A stretch of DNA of 64,000 nt from Candidatus Dechloromonas phosphoritropha (lineage in GTDB: Bacteria; Pseudomonadota; Gammaproteobacteria; Burkholderiales; Rhodocyclaceae), in assembly GCA_016722705.1 (NCBI GenBank), contig JADKGN010000004.1, forward strand, positions 1 through 64,000, read 5' to 3'. Both the position numbers and the translations under genes were made by a program. The notes beneath the pieces are model-generated. The model was not told where the DNA came from, ran no database searches, and was given only the letters and a program-made list of their open reading frames with translations. This document shows, in pieces, positions 35,518 to 43,862 of this stretch. Within the stretch, counting starts at the first letter, position 1, and every line of letters starts with the position of its first letter.

Positions 35518-35802
35518 ATGAGCAAGGCGTTCGACAGCATCAAGCAAGGGCTACAGGAAGCCATCGCCCACGCGCACGGCGACAATGAGGCGGTGCGTGT
35601 CTATCGCCCGCAGTCGGTGGACGTGAAGGCGCTGCGCACCCGCGTTGCCATGACACAAGAACAGTTTGCCGCCCGCTTCGGTTTTTCCGTGGCGACCCTG
35701 CGCCATTGGGAGCGCGGTGACCGTAGCCCGCAAGGGCCGGCACTGGTCTTGTTGAACGTGATCGACAAAAACCCGACTGCCGTGCTCACCGCCCTGCAAT
35801 AA
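35518..35802 (+). CDS. HigA-type XRE antitoxin
   Basis: It encodes 94 residues. The HTH is RTRVAMTQEQFAARFGFSVATLRHWERGDRSPQGPALVLL at about 41-80. It lies 5 nt after the toxin. It should bind the toxin and repress the operon. Confidence 0.9.
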   Translation: MSKAFDSIKQGLQEAIAHAHGDNEAVRVYRPQSVDVKALRTRVAMTQEQFAARFGFSVATLRHWERGDRSPQGPALVLLNVIDKNPTAVLTALQ

Positions 35803-35804
35803 CA

Positions 35805-35954
35805 CCCTGATATAATTTGCCGCCTTCGACCCCGTCAAAAAATTGCAGCATCGTTTTGGCGGGGGTAACTTTGGGGGTAACTCCGAAAATCCGAAAACGC
35901 GAACCCTTGCGCCGCAAGTCATTCCCGGCTTTGTTCGATGCAGGCTCGGCACCA
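35805..35954 (+). repeat. Island-end repeat R1 with degenerate tRNA-Leu 3' end
   Basis: About 150 bp resembling R2 at 42608-42754: both start CCCTGATATAATT, share AAAAAATTGCA and GTAACTTTGGG, and end TTCGATGCAGGC...CACCA. The last 22 bp resemble the 3' end of tRNA-Leu. The sequence just beyond (AGCTATTTTCAGCAGTCCAA) also matches the stretch after the tRNA (24292-24312). This is the likely right end of island 1. Confidence 0.75.
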
Positions 35955-36082
35955 AACAGCTATTTTCAGCAGTCCAAAGAAGGCCGGAAACTCCAGTAAA
36001 TACAAGGGTTACGGCCTTTTTTACGTCTAAAGCAGTCCGATATAGGCTATTGCAATCCGGGGGTACATGGGGAGATAAAACG

Positions 36083-37530
36083 CATTCCATTACACACAAA
36101 TTATTCAAAATTACACTTTGAAGTTGAACTCGCGTCATAACGCATGAGCCTCTCTCGCGAATCTGATCCCGGCGGCGAAATCGACGACGCGTTGAAGGCC
36201 AAGCCAAAGGGTCTTCACCCCTGGCTCGCCATCGCCCTTGCGGGCCAGAAATCCGCCAAGCATCGCCACCAAGCGCACCACTTCATTGAGCCTGGGCGGC
36301 GTCTTGGGCACCTTCTTCCGATTCAGGATGTAAGCCGCTTGCCATTCGTCCTGCTCGAACAGCAAGGCCGCATCCAGGTCTGGGCAGGTACGGCCCAGGC
36401 GCATGAGTCGGGCAATCCGCCAAGCCACCACCATGAACAGCGCCAGCGCCCGTTCCAGCCGCGCCACGGTGCTCAACTGCAACGCCTCTACGCGGCAGCC
36501 GTTCTTGAGGACATGGAAGAACAGTTCGATCTCCCAGCGCGCCCGGTACCAGTCGATCAGTTCGGTCGCCGCTTCGAAAGAGTTAATCGGCCGATTGGTC
36601 AGCAGCCGCCATTCCACCGGCTTCACGCCCTCGGGGGCACTTTCTTCTCGCGCCACCAGACAACTCACCTCGATCCGGCTCCCCTTGCCGTCGGAGACCG
36701 TCACCCGCTTTGCCCAGACTCGTTGCCGAACGTCCCGCGCCTTCTGTCCTTGCCGCGAAGGCATCGTGAAGCGGATGCCGCCGAGCGCTTCGCTGGCCAG
36801 GACCTCAGTCCACAGCTTGCCGCCCTCGGGAAGCGCCCGATTGTGCTGGGAACGAATCAGCCAGTCGGCGGGATGCCCCAGCTCGCGGGCTTGCACCATC
36901 AGGGCCACGATGTCCGCCTCCCGATCCGCCACATACACCAGCCGGGTGTCCGGCATGCTGCTCGCCAACTCCGCGATGCGGGTGTAGCCCTCCGTCCAGC
37001 GGGTGCTTTCCAGCAGGCCACCTCGTTGGCCGCTCGCGTCCTTGGGTTCGCGTGCCCACATCCAGGCGTCCAGAACACCCAAGGGTTCACGCTGCGGACT
37101 GACCGCGTAGGTGGGATGCACGTACATCCCGCGTTGGGCTTCATACGAGAGCGGCCCCAGACCGGCAATGCGCTGACCATTGAAGTCGAGTTCCGTGGTG
37201 TCTTGGATGCACAGCACCACCGGATGCGCCCGCATGCGCGTTTCGGCGCTTCCCCAGTGCGAGGCCAGGATGGCTTCCCATTCGATGTCGTCCTGCGCAA
37301 AAAACGATACGCCGCCTGGGTTTCCGCCCAGCCGCCGCAGGCTTGCGGGATACTGGCCATCGGATTGGCTGCCATGCGCTCCGCCAGCAGCACCGTGCGC
37401 TTGTCCAGACGCCGGTCGCCCAGGTCGATCGCCTTGAATTCTTCCGCTGCCCAACCCATCACATCCACCCAGCATTTCTTGTAAAGTCAGCATGTTACGC
37501 AGAGGTGTTGAAGTTGTGTGTAATGGGATG
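36083..37530 (-). mobile_element. IS4-family element (IS50-like group)
   Basis: The ends are inverted: CATTCCATTACACACAA and CATCCCATTACACACAA. The 9-bp duplication GATAAAACG flanks it (36074-36082 and 37531-37539). Its target was the region just upstream of the island 2 integrase. Length 1448 bp. Confidence 0.92.
36135..37468 (-). pseudogene. Tn5-like (IS4 family) transposase with one frameshift
   Basis: It starts MDVMGWAAEEFKAIDLGDRRLDKR with the Tn5-type N-terminal domain. The frame shifts at about 37306, where a run of six T replaces the seven needed for AAYRFFAQDD. The rest has VVLCIQDTTELDF and LVYVADREADI (Asp residues), YRARWEIELFFHVLKNG (Glu) and a C-terminal dimerisation domain. 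About 444 residues if restored. Confidence 0.88.
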
Positions 37531-37575
37531 GATAAAACGGGGGTACAAAGATTTTTTGAAAAGCGTATTCCCCAA

Positions 37576-37770
37576 ATGCCACCAAGCGACACTGCAATTC
37601 GAGCCGCCAAGCCTGCCGAGAAGGCATGCAAGCTACCGGACGAGAAAGGGTTGTTCCTGCTGATCGATCCGAATGGCTCAAAGTATTGGCAGCAGAAGTA
37701 CCGATTCAGCGGCAAGGAAAAGACCCTAGCTCACGGAGTCTACCCCGCCGTCGGGCTGAAGGATGGCGGA
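37576..37770 (+). pseudogene. N-terminal stump of a P4-type integrase
   Basis: From the ATG at 37576 it reads PPSDTAIRAAKPAEKACKL, KGLFLLIDP and HGVYPAVGLKD, matching residues 1-60 of the integrase of island 1. Homology then ends and unrelated sequence follows. The core-binding and catalytic domains are lost. Confidence 0.85.
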
Positions 37771-37783
37771 GAACACGGCCAAG

Positions 37784-38350
37784 CTATTTCGAGAACAGAC
37801 TCGTGCACCACTGGGATTCGCATGGCACACCATCCCCATCGCCATCCATTTGGGTATTCGGGCAATTTCTCAGGAAATACGTGGCCTCGGCGCAGGAGGT
37901 CATCTGTGAGCAGTAGGTCCGGCCATCACAGGAAAATCGACCTGGGGAAGCGGCCCCGGGAGTGCTAGCCAGAGTGGCCGATTCCACTGATGAGGCGTTG
38001 AACTTGGGAGCCAAAAACTTGTAGCCGGCGGCCAAAAGCATGCCGATAAGGACGACCCCGACAAGTCGGCCAAGTAGCGAGGTTCCTTGCCGAACCGACG
38101 CGCGCGGAGGGGCTCTACGTGCTACGGTGGGCTCGCCACCAGGACGCTGAACTCGAACAGCTTTTTTCTTCCCATCCTTGTTGAGGGCAACCTCAAACGA
38201 TACAGGCTCCCCAATCTTCGGTTGGCCACCTCGTTTTGGGTAATCCGAGATGTGGACAAAAAGGTCCTGCCCCCCGTTCAGCGGGGTGATAAAACCGAAT
38301 CCCCGAGTCTCGTTCCAAGTCTTCAGCGTGCCGTTGATACGTGTGTCCAT
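37784..38350 (-). CDS. Cold-shock domain / membrane helix / excalibur fusion
   Basis: It encodes 188 residues from the ATG at 38350. Residues 1-68 are a cold-shock domain with RNP-like motifs (TRGFGFI, DLFVHISD). A basic linker and one membrane helix (about 92-112) follow. The C-terminus (145-188) is an excalibur domain: FSCDGRTYCSQMTSCAEA and DGDGDGVPCES, a calcium-binding cysteine pattern. The first domain would face the cytoplasm and the last the periplasm. Similar DUF1294-type cold-shock membrane proteins exist. The function is unknown. Confidence 0.86.
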   Translation of the reverse strand: MDTRINGTLKTWNETRGFGFITPLNGGQDLFVHISDYPKRGGQPKIGEPVSFEVALNKDGKKKAVRVQRPGGEPTVARRAPPRASVRQGTSLLGRLVGVVLIGMLLAAGYKFLAPKFNASSVESATLASTPGAASPGRFSCDGRTYCSQMTSCAEATYFLRNCPNTQMDGDGDGVPCESQWCTSLFSK

Positions 38351-38587
38351 AGCCAAGTGCGTCGAGCAACAATTCAGGCTCAATTATCCACATGTTCGCC
38401 TATGTCAGGCGGCTACCAACCTTGGTCAAAATTTAACGCGCATTGACACTTACAGCCAATGCAAACAAATCGACCGAGCGTTTCAGTCTTGCCATGGCGT
38501 ACAGCAGAACAGTAGCTACCAAACACTTGATGGTCTGTCACAAAAAAGCCATTTGACACCCATTGATGTTTCTATAAACCTGGAAAC

Positions 38588-38938
38588 ATGAATACGTTAA
38601 TCGGTGCTGAAATCTTCGCTGCCCTGGGGCATGAATCCCGCCTCGCCATCTTTCGCCTGTTGATCGAGGCCGGACCCGATAGCATCAATGCCACGGCTAT
38701 CGGTGAAAAACCGGGGATTCCCAATGCCGCGCTTTCCTTCCATCTGTCCCATCTTAGCCGCGTTGGCCTCATCAAGGGAGAACGCGAAAGCCGATCCATC
38801 CATTACTCCGCCGGGTACACAACGATGGACGAACTCAACTCATTCCTGACACAGAACAGTTGTCAGGGCGATCAATACCTGCCGAAAACCCAGGCCGCCG
38901 CAACAACTGGCAAGCGACAAGCTAAGGTGGAAGCGTGA
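38588..38938 (+). CDS. arsR: ArsR-family transcriptional regulator
   Basis: It encodes 116 residues. The winged helix is FAALGHESRLAIFRLLIEAGPDSI to LSFHLSHLSRVGLIKGERESRSI. The ELCVCDL metal-binding motif is missing; the only cysteine is near the end (NSCQGD), so the sensed ligand is unclear. Its stop overlaps the permease start (ATGA-type), and it probably represses this operon. Confidence 0.9.
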   Translation: MNTLIGAEIFAALGHESRLAIFRLLIEAGPDSINATAIGEKPGIPNAALSFHLSHLSRVGLIKGERESRSIHYSAGYTTMDELNSFLTQNSCQGDQYLPKTQAAATTGKRQAKVEA

Positions 38939-39969
38939 ATACGGCTACCATGCGGCGCGCCCACCTGAGCTGGCTCGTGCTTGGCCTCGCAACTTGGATT
39001 GCCGCCTACGCCAGCCTGATCCCCTTCGCCAATGCCGTGATCGCACTACTCGGCCTGTCCCGTGAGACACACCTGGGCGAAGCGGTTCATTTCTTCTTCT
39101 ACGACACGCCAAAGGTGCTGTTGCTGCTCACCGGCATCGTCTTCCTGATGGGTGTTGTGCATACTTTTGTTGCTCCGGAACGAACACGTGCCTTGCTTTC
39201 CGGGCGCCGCCTCGGCGTCGGCAACATCATGGCTGCCAGCCTCGGTGTGGTCACGCCCTTCTGCTCCTGTTCGGCAGTGCCATTATTCATCGGCTTTCTC
39301 TCGGCCGGCGTGCCGCTCGGCGTCACCTTCTCTTTCCTCATCTCGGCGCCCATGGTCAATGAGGTCGCATTGGCGCTACTGTTCGGGCTGTTTGGCTGGA
39401 AAGTCGCCGCGCTCTATCTTGGCCTCGGGCTCGCGGTGGCTGTCGTCGCTGGCGTCGTCATCGGCCGACTCGGCATGGAAAAACATCTCGAATACTGGGT
39501 ACGCGAGATGCAATCGACGCAATCGGCGGATTACGAAGGGACGGCACCGACCTGGGCTGATCGCATCGATGCTGGCGTCGCGCATGTCAAGGAAATCGTC
39601 GGCCGCGTCTGGCCCTGGGTGCTCGCCGGCATCGCCATTGGCGCCGGCATCCACGGTTATGTACCGCAGGACTTCATGGTCTCTTTTATGGGCAAGGACG
39701 CACCGTGGTGGTCAATTCCCGCTGCGGTGCTGCTCGGGGTACCGATGTACACCAACGCTGCCGGCATCATACCGATCGTCGAAGCACTGCTTGGCAAGGG
39801 CGCGGCACTCGGCACCGTGCTCGCTTTCATGATGAGCGTTATTGCGCTCTCGTTGCCAGAGATGGTCATCCTGCCCAAGGTGCTGAAACTGCCCTTGATC
39901 CTGACTTTCGCCGCCGTGGTCGCCTGCGGCATCCTCATCGTCGGCCTGATCTTCAATGCTGTCTTGTAA
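38935..39969 (+). CDS. ArsP/DUF318-type permease
   Basis: It encodes 344 residues with about 8-10 membrane helices. The family signature GVVTPFCSCSAVPLFIGF, with the paired cysteines, lies at about 102-119, and a second repeat GVPMYTNAAGIIPIVEALL at about 263-281. Related permeases export organoarsenicals or act with thioredoxin-like proteins. It lies in an arsR-led operon. Confidence 0.88.
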   Translation: MNTATMRRAHLSWLVLGLATWIAAYASLIPFANAVIALLGLSRETHLGEAVHFFFYDTPKVLLLLTGIVFLMGVVHTFVAPERTRALLSGRRLGVGNIMAASLGVVTPFCSCSAVPLFIGFLSAGVPLGVTFSFLISAPMVNEVALALLFGLFGWKVAALYLGLGLAVAVVAGVVIGRLGMEKHLEYWVREMQSTQSADYEGTAPTWADRIDAGVAHVKEIVGRVWPWVLAGIAIGAGIHGYVPQDFMVSFMGKDAPWWSIPAAVLLGVPMYTNAAGIIPIVEALLGKGAALGTVLAFMMSVIALSLPEMVILPKVLKLPLILTFAAVVACGILIVGLIFNAVL

Positions 39970-39978
39970 GGAGTTTAC

Positions 39979-40302
39979 ATGCCTGACGCCGTCCGGCATC
40001 CTTCCATCGTCGCGCTGGTTTCACTGGCTGCCAACATTGCATCCAATCATCCGAAACAAGGCTTGTGCCAAATCCAACGTTTGCGCGGCTACGGCATCAG
40101 CGAGGAGCAGATTGCGCTGGCGATCGACATCACCCGCCATATCCGCGACGAGGCCGGCGAAATGCTCGACCGCAGCTTCGACGAAGAAGCTGCCGTGGTC
40201 GCTGCGGCCTGGCCTCCCGCCGAACCGCCGGCACCGACTATAGAGGCTATGCCGGAGACGGCCTGTTGCACACCCACCGCCAAGGGCAACGCCTGTTGCT
40301 GA
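39979..40302 (+). CDS. Operon protein with cysteine-pair tail, unknown function
   Basis: It encodes 107 residues. A helical part (IVALVSLAANIASNHPKQGLCQIQRLRGYGISEEQIALAIDIT) resembles AhpD-like helices without its CxxC. The C-terminus carries two Cys-Cys pairs (ETACCTP and NACC), likely metal or metalloid ligands. It lies between the permease and a thioredoxin-like gene. Confidence 0.7.
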   Translation: MPDAVRHPSIVALVSLAANIASNHPKQGLCQIQRLRGYGISEEQIALAIDITRHIRDEAGEMLDRSFDEEAAVVAAAWPPAEPPAPTIEAMPETACCTPTAKGNACC

Positions 40303-40319
40303 ACCACCCGAAAGGACAC

Positions 40320-40553
40320 ATGATGAAAAACGTCAAGATACTCGGTACAGGCTGTACCAACTGCAAAAGCACTTACGCTTTGATTGAGGAGGTCGCCAAG
40401 GCCAAAGGCATCGACATCCAGCTCGAGAAAGTCGAAGATCTCAAGGCGATCATGTCACACGGCGTGATGAGCACGCCGGGCGTCGTGATTGACGGCAAGG
40501 TGGTACATGCGGGCGGCATCCCGACGCGAAGCAAGGTCGAGGGATGGTTCTGA
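40320..40553 (+). CDS. Thioredoxin-like small disulfide protein
   Basis: It encodes 77 residues. KILGTGCTNCKSTYALIEE has the CxxC site, and STPGVVIDGKVVHAGGIPT the cis-proline region: the TM0996/MTH895 'redox-active disulfide protein 2' type. Such proteins accompany DUF318 permeases. AAGGA lies upstream; the ATG at 40320 or 40323 may be used. Confidence 0.88.
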   Translation: MMKNVKILGTGCTNCKSTYALIEEVAKAKGIDIQLEKVEDLKAIMSHGVMSTPGVVIDGKVVHAGGIPTRSKVEGWF

Positions 40554-40827
40554 TGTGCTGTCTCGCTGTCCAGCTCTGGCTACTGTTTGTGCTGCTGGCC
40601 GGCAACGCTTTTGCCGGCAACTAACCAGACTTTCTGGTCAAGTAGACTGGCTTGCCGAACATCTCGATGATCCCAAGCTGGCCATTCTCAATGTCCGCTA
40701 TTACGCCCGCCGCCCTATGACTGTCGGGCATGCCCCCCGCGCGATCATGATGCAACGCTGGGGGATCAATGACGACTCTACCATTGTCGTGTACGACGAC
40801 TTGGTCGCAGCCCTGCCCGCCCGATAA
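40553..40827 (+). pseudogene. Rhodanese-like (sulfurtransferase) remnant
   Basis: A signal-peptide-like start (MCCLAVQLWLLFVLLAGNAFA) overlaps the previous stop (TGATG) but ends at once in TAA. Nearby frames read VDWLAEHLDDPKLAILNVR, then TVGHAPRA and WGINDDSTIVVYDD, the order of a rhodanese domain but with large deletions; no active-site cysteine loop remains. It was probably the last gene of the arsR operon. Confidence 0.7.
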
Positions 40828-40958
40828 TCGGCCTGAGAAAGAGTTTCCTCAACAAGCGAGGCTGGCTGCACTGACCTGCTACACGCCTGGAAGCATAAAA
40901 AGTTTAGGCGTTCAAGTCTCAGGACTGCGCGCATGGTCAGATTTTTCGTGCGGAGGTT

Positions 40959-42586
40959 TTAGTCACTAACCAGTTCAATCATCACAAATCATGAGAAGAA
41001 TTCAGGATGCGCAAGCCATGGTTGGCACTATGTTGAAGCGGGTCAATGAGCAGGCCGCAGCGACGACTGAACGTCCCAATCGAGTGAGGTAGTAGCGATA
41101 GGTATGAGTGACTTTCTTGATCAAGCCGAGCGTACGCAGTCGGGCAAGTTGGCGCGACATGGCGGACGGAGTGAGCTTCAGATAGCTGAGAAGATCGGCA
41201 CGACGCCAACCGTGAATGTTGAACTCGCCGCGTTGCATGGTTTGCAGCAAGGCTTTCTCGGCAGGATCAAAGAAGTTCACCCCTTTGACACCGGGAGCCG
41301 CCCCCAACCGTGGCATGCTCAATCGCTCCAAGTCACGCTCGCCGGCACTGGGGTCATCGAGGCTGGAGAGGAACGCCAGGTAACGTTGGTTGCAGCCGAG
41401 CAGGATGTCGCGCAGGTCGATCAGGCTATAGATTGTCTTCTTCAGGGGCGCCAATTCTCGGGTGGCGTGCCTGTCCCTTGTGTTCCACCTTGCGGTGGTG
41501 TTTGAAGAAACTCACGTCATTGACGGTCGTTTCGACCCGCAGTACGCGGGAGAATTTGTCATACACCTTGACGCCAGCGGCGCCCATGGTGTGCTTGATG
41601 CAGCGCCCCTCGATACGGGTGGACAACCGGGAACCGATCTCCTGGGCCAGTTGTGGCGTGACCTTCTTGCCCAGAAAGCTGGAGACGCGTTCTGCGTTGG
41701 CGGCCAAGACCGCTTGGCGCGAAATGGCGTCATACAGTGGAACCAATATCTGCTCACTGCGAAACATCAGGTCGGTGGAGTATTCGACTTGGCGCAAGCT
41801 CCAGTGATACGAGGATCCAAAGACGTCAAGCACTGGGCACAACCACTGCGCATAGCGATCCAGTCGCGGGTGAAGTACGTCGGGACTGAACGCATCCGCC
41901 AGCGCCTGCGCCTGCGCGATGTCGGCGACACGCAGGAAGGCGTTGTCCTGCTGGAGGAAGTCGATCCTTTCTCGCGTCAGAGTTCTTGCCAGAGCGCTGT
42001 GACCATTACAGTAGAACTGCAACCCGAACGGTGCCCACGTCGGCACACGCAGGTAGCACAACCCCAGTTCCTCGTCGATGAAATAGAAGTAGTAGTGCAG
42101 GCACTTGCCTTGATCGGGGCGCAGGTAAGTCTTGCCACTGCCTTTGTCATGCCACGGTTTGTAGCTCGGACAGGCTTCCATGGCCGAGAGCACATGCACC
42201 AAACCCGGTGCGTCGCCGCGACCGGCGAGCACTCGCGCGACCAACTCTTCCTTGCGAATATGGCTTTTGCTGACGTGCTCGATTTCAATACCCGCCGCCA
42301 GACACACCTCCTGCGCACGCTCACGAATGCGATCTCGCAGCGGCTCGGCAAATCGCGGGTAGTCGAATACCCGAATTCCGTGCGTGTACAAATAACTCGT
42401 CATTCCTGCCGCGTAGCACGCACCAGGCAGCGTGCCGGTGATAATGATCCGGTCAAAGCACGAAAGCACGCCATGCATGTTCGTCGCGTATCGTTCCGCC
42501 AGAGCCATCGCCAACATGATCGCCTCCTCGGTCATTCGTCAGCCTTCTATCGTAATACCTGTTTGGTTCCGGCTCGTCCGGCTTAG
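40959..42586 (-). mobile_element. Unclassified repeated mobile element, copy B
   Basis: It has the same ends as copies A and C, with TTAG (CTAA on minus) at 40959-40962 and 42583-42586. One extra C makes it one base longer. It lies in island 2 between the rhodanese remnant and repeat R2. Confidence 0.85.
41002..42535 (-). pseudogene. Element protein, copy B, frameshifted
   Basis: It is identical to the other copies up to about residue 353. An extra C at about 41473 (CCC for CC) then breaks the frame; the rest (41002-41454) continues in another frame with the winged helix intact. Direct comparison with copies A and C shows the single-base difference. Confidence 0.9.
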
Positions 42587-42607
42587 GGTGAGGAGAGGGG
42601 GTAATCG

Positions 42608-42754
42608 CCCTGATATAATTCGTGGCCTGTGACACCAACAAAAAATTGCACCATTCAAGTGTGAGTAACTTTGGGTGGAACCCGAAAATTGTGAAACGTA
42701 ACCCCTTGCTCTGCAATTATTTCCGCCGTTTATTCGATGCAGGCACGGGCACCA
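42608..42754 (+). repeat. Island-end repeat R2 with degenerate tRNA-Leu 3' end
   Basis: Homologous to R1 (see 35805). It ends TTCGATGCAGGCACGGGCACCA, again like the tRNA-Leu 3' end. A strong terminator follows 13 nt later, so this is probably the right junction with the original chromosome, where the tRNA terminator once followed the tRNA. Confidence 0.75.
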
Positions 42755-42766
42755 GTAACGACAAGT

Positions 42767-42792
42767 CGGCTTTCCTCCGGAAAGCCGTTTTT
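42767..42792 (+). terminator. Rho-independent terminator, probably the original one of tRNA-Leu
   Basis: A 9-bp stem CGGCTTTCC paired with GGAAAGCCG and a 3-base loop is followed by TTTTTG. It lies just after R2 and 24 nt before queA. Confidence 0.85.
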
Positions 42793-42815
42793 GTTTGCCA
42801 AGCGTATCCTTGCCC

Positions 42816-43862
42816 ATGGCGTTGACCGTCGACGACTTCGACTTTCACCTTCCGCCCGAACTGATAGCCCAACACCCGGCGCCCGAACGCACCACCAGCC
42901 GGCTGCTGCATGTCTGCGGTCAACAGCGCTTTGACCGCAAATTCGCCGACCTGCCCGGACTGCTGCGTGCCGGTGACTTGCTGGTATTCAACGATACGCG
43001 CGTCATCAAGGCGCGTTTTTTCGGACGGAAGGAAAGCGGCGGCCGGGTCGAGGTCATGCTCGAGCGCATTGTCGACGCACAGCACGCCATCGCACAGATC
43101 CGCGCCAGCAAGTCGCCAAAGCCGGACACCAAGATACGGCTCGCCGATGCCTTCACGGTCCGCGTTACCGGCCGGGCCGGTGCCGGCGGCGAATTGTTCA
43201 CCCTGGAACTGGTCGACCGTGGCAGCCTTTGGGAACTCGCCGAGCAGCATGGCAAGCTGCCGCTACCGCCCTACATTGCACACCGCCCCGATGCGACCGA
43301 CGAGGCCCGCTACCAGACAGTCTATGCCCGCGAACCGGGCGCCGTCGCCGCCCCCACCGCCGGCCTGCATTTCGACGAGGGGATGCTGGCCAGGCTGCGG
43401 GCGCAAGGCGTCAGCGCCGCCTTCCTGACCCTGCACGTCGGCGCCGGCACCTACCAGCCAGTGCGCGCCAACAAGATCGAAGAGCACCGGATGCACAGCG
43501 AGCGTTTCGACATCCCACCCGCCACCGCCAGCGCCATCGCCGCCACCCGTGGTGCCGGCGGGCGTGTCATTGCCGTCGGCACCACCAGCCTGCGCGCGCT
43601 GGAGTCGGCCGCCATGATCGACGGCGCCGTGCGGCCCGGCCCGGCCGAGACTGACATCTTCATCACCCCTGGCTATCGCTTCAAGGTCATCGACCGCTTG
43701 ATCACCAACTTCCACCTGCCGAAATCGACGCTGCTCATGCTGGTTTCGGCCTTCGCCGGTTACGATGCCATCCGCGCCGCATACGCCCACGCCGTCGGCG
43801 ATCGCTACCGCTTCTTCAGCTACGGCGACGCCATGCTCCTGGACAAATCCGATGCAGTTTGA
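42816..43862 (+). CDS. queA: tRNA preQ1(34) S-adenosylmethionine ribosyltransferase-isomerase
   Basis: It encodes 348 residues. It transfers the ribosyl part of SAM to preQ1 in tRNA to make epoxyqueuosine. Signatures: DFDFHLPPELIAQHPAPER at the N-terminus, DLLVFNDTRVIKARFFG, PTAGLHFDE, LHVGAGTYQPVR and TNFHLPKSTLLMLVSAFAG. The ATG at 42816 (MALTVDDF) fits the family better than 42795. It overlaps tgt by 11 nt. Confidence 0.97.
   Translation: MALTVDDFDFHLPPELIAQHPAPERTTSRLLHVCGQQRFDRKFADLPGLLRAGDLLVFNDTRVIKARFFGRKESGGRVEVMLERIVDAQHAIAQIRASKSPKPDTKIRLADAFTVRVTGRAGAGGELFTLELVDRGSLWELAEQHGKLPLPPYIAHRPDATDEARYQTVYAREPGAVAAPTAGLHFDEGMLARLRAQGVSAAFLTLHVGAGTYQPVRANKIEEHRMHSERFDIPPATASAIAATRGAGGRVIAVGTTSLRALESAAMIDGAVRPGPAETDIFITPGYRFKVIDRLITNFHLPKSTLLMLVSAFAGYDAIRAAYAHAVGDRYRFFSYGDAMLLDKSDAV

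Larger units (their letters stand above)
24289..35954 (+). mobile_element. Integrated island 1 at tRNA-Leu
   Basis: It starts at the 3' end of tRNA-Leu and ends at a degenerate copy of the tRNA 3' end (35933-35954, TTCGATGCAGGCTCGGCACCA). It holds a complete integrase, an AlpA-like regulator, small phage/plasmid-type proteins, HNH, DUF4124 and J-domain proteins and a toxin-antitoxin pair, and has been entered by IS4 (with IS630 inside it) and IS1380. The exact core crossover cannot be fixed. Confidence 0.72.
35955..42754 (+). mobile_element. Island 2, decayed, in tandem with island 1
   Basis: It lies between repeats R1 and R2 and begins with an integrase start related to that of island 1. 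It holds an IS4/IS50-like element, a cold-shock/excalibur gene, an arsR-permease operon and copy B of the repeated element. The integrase is cut to its N-terminus, so it cannot excise alone. Confidence 0.65.
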
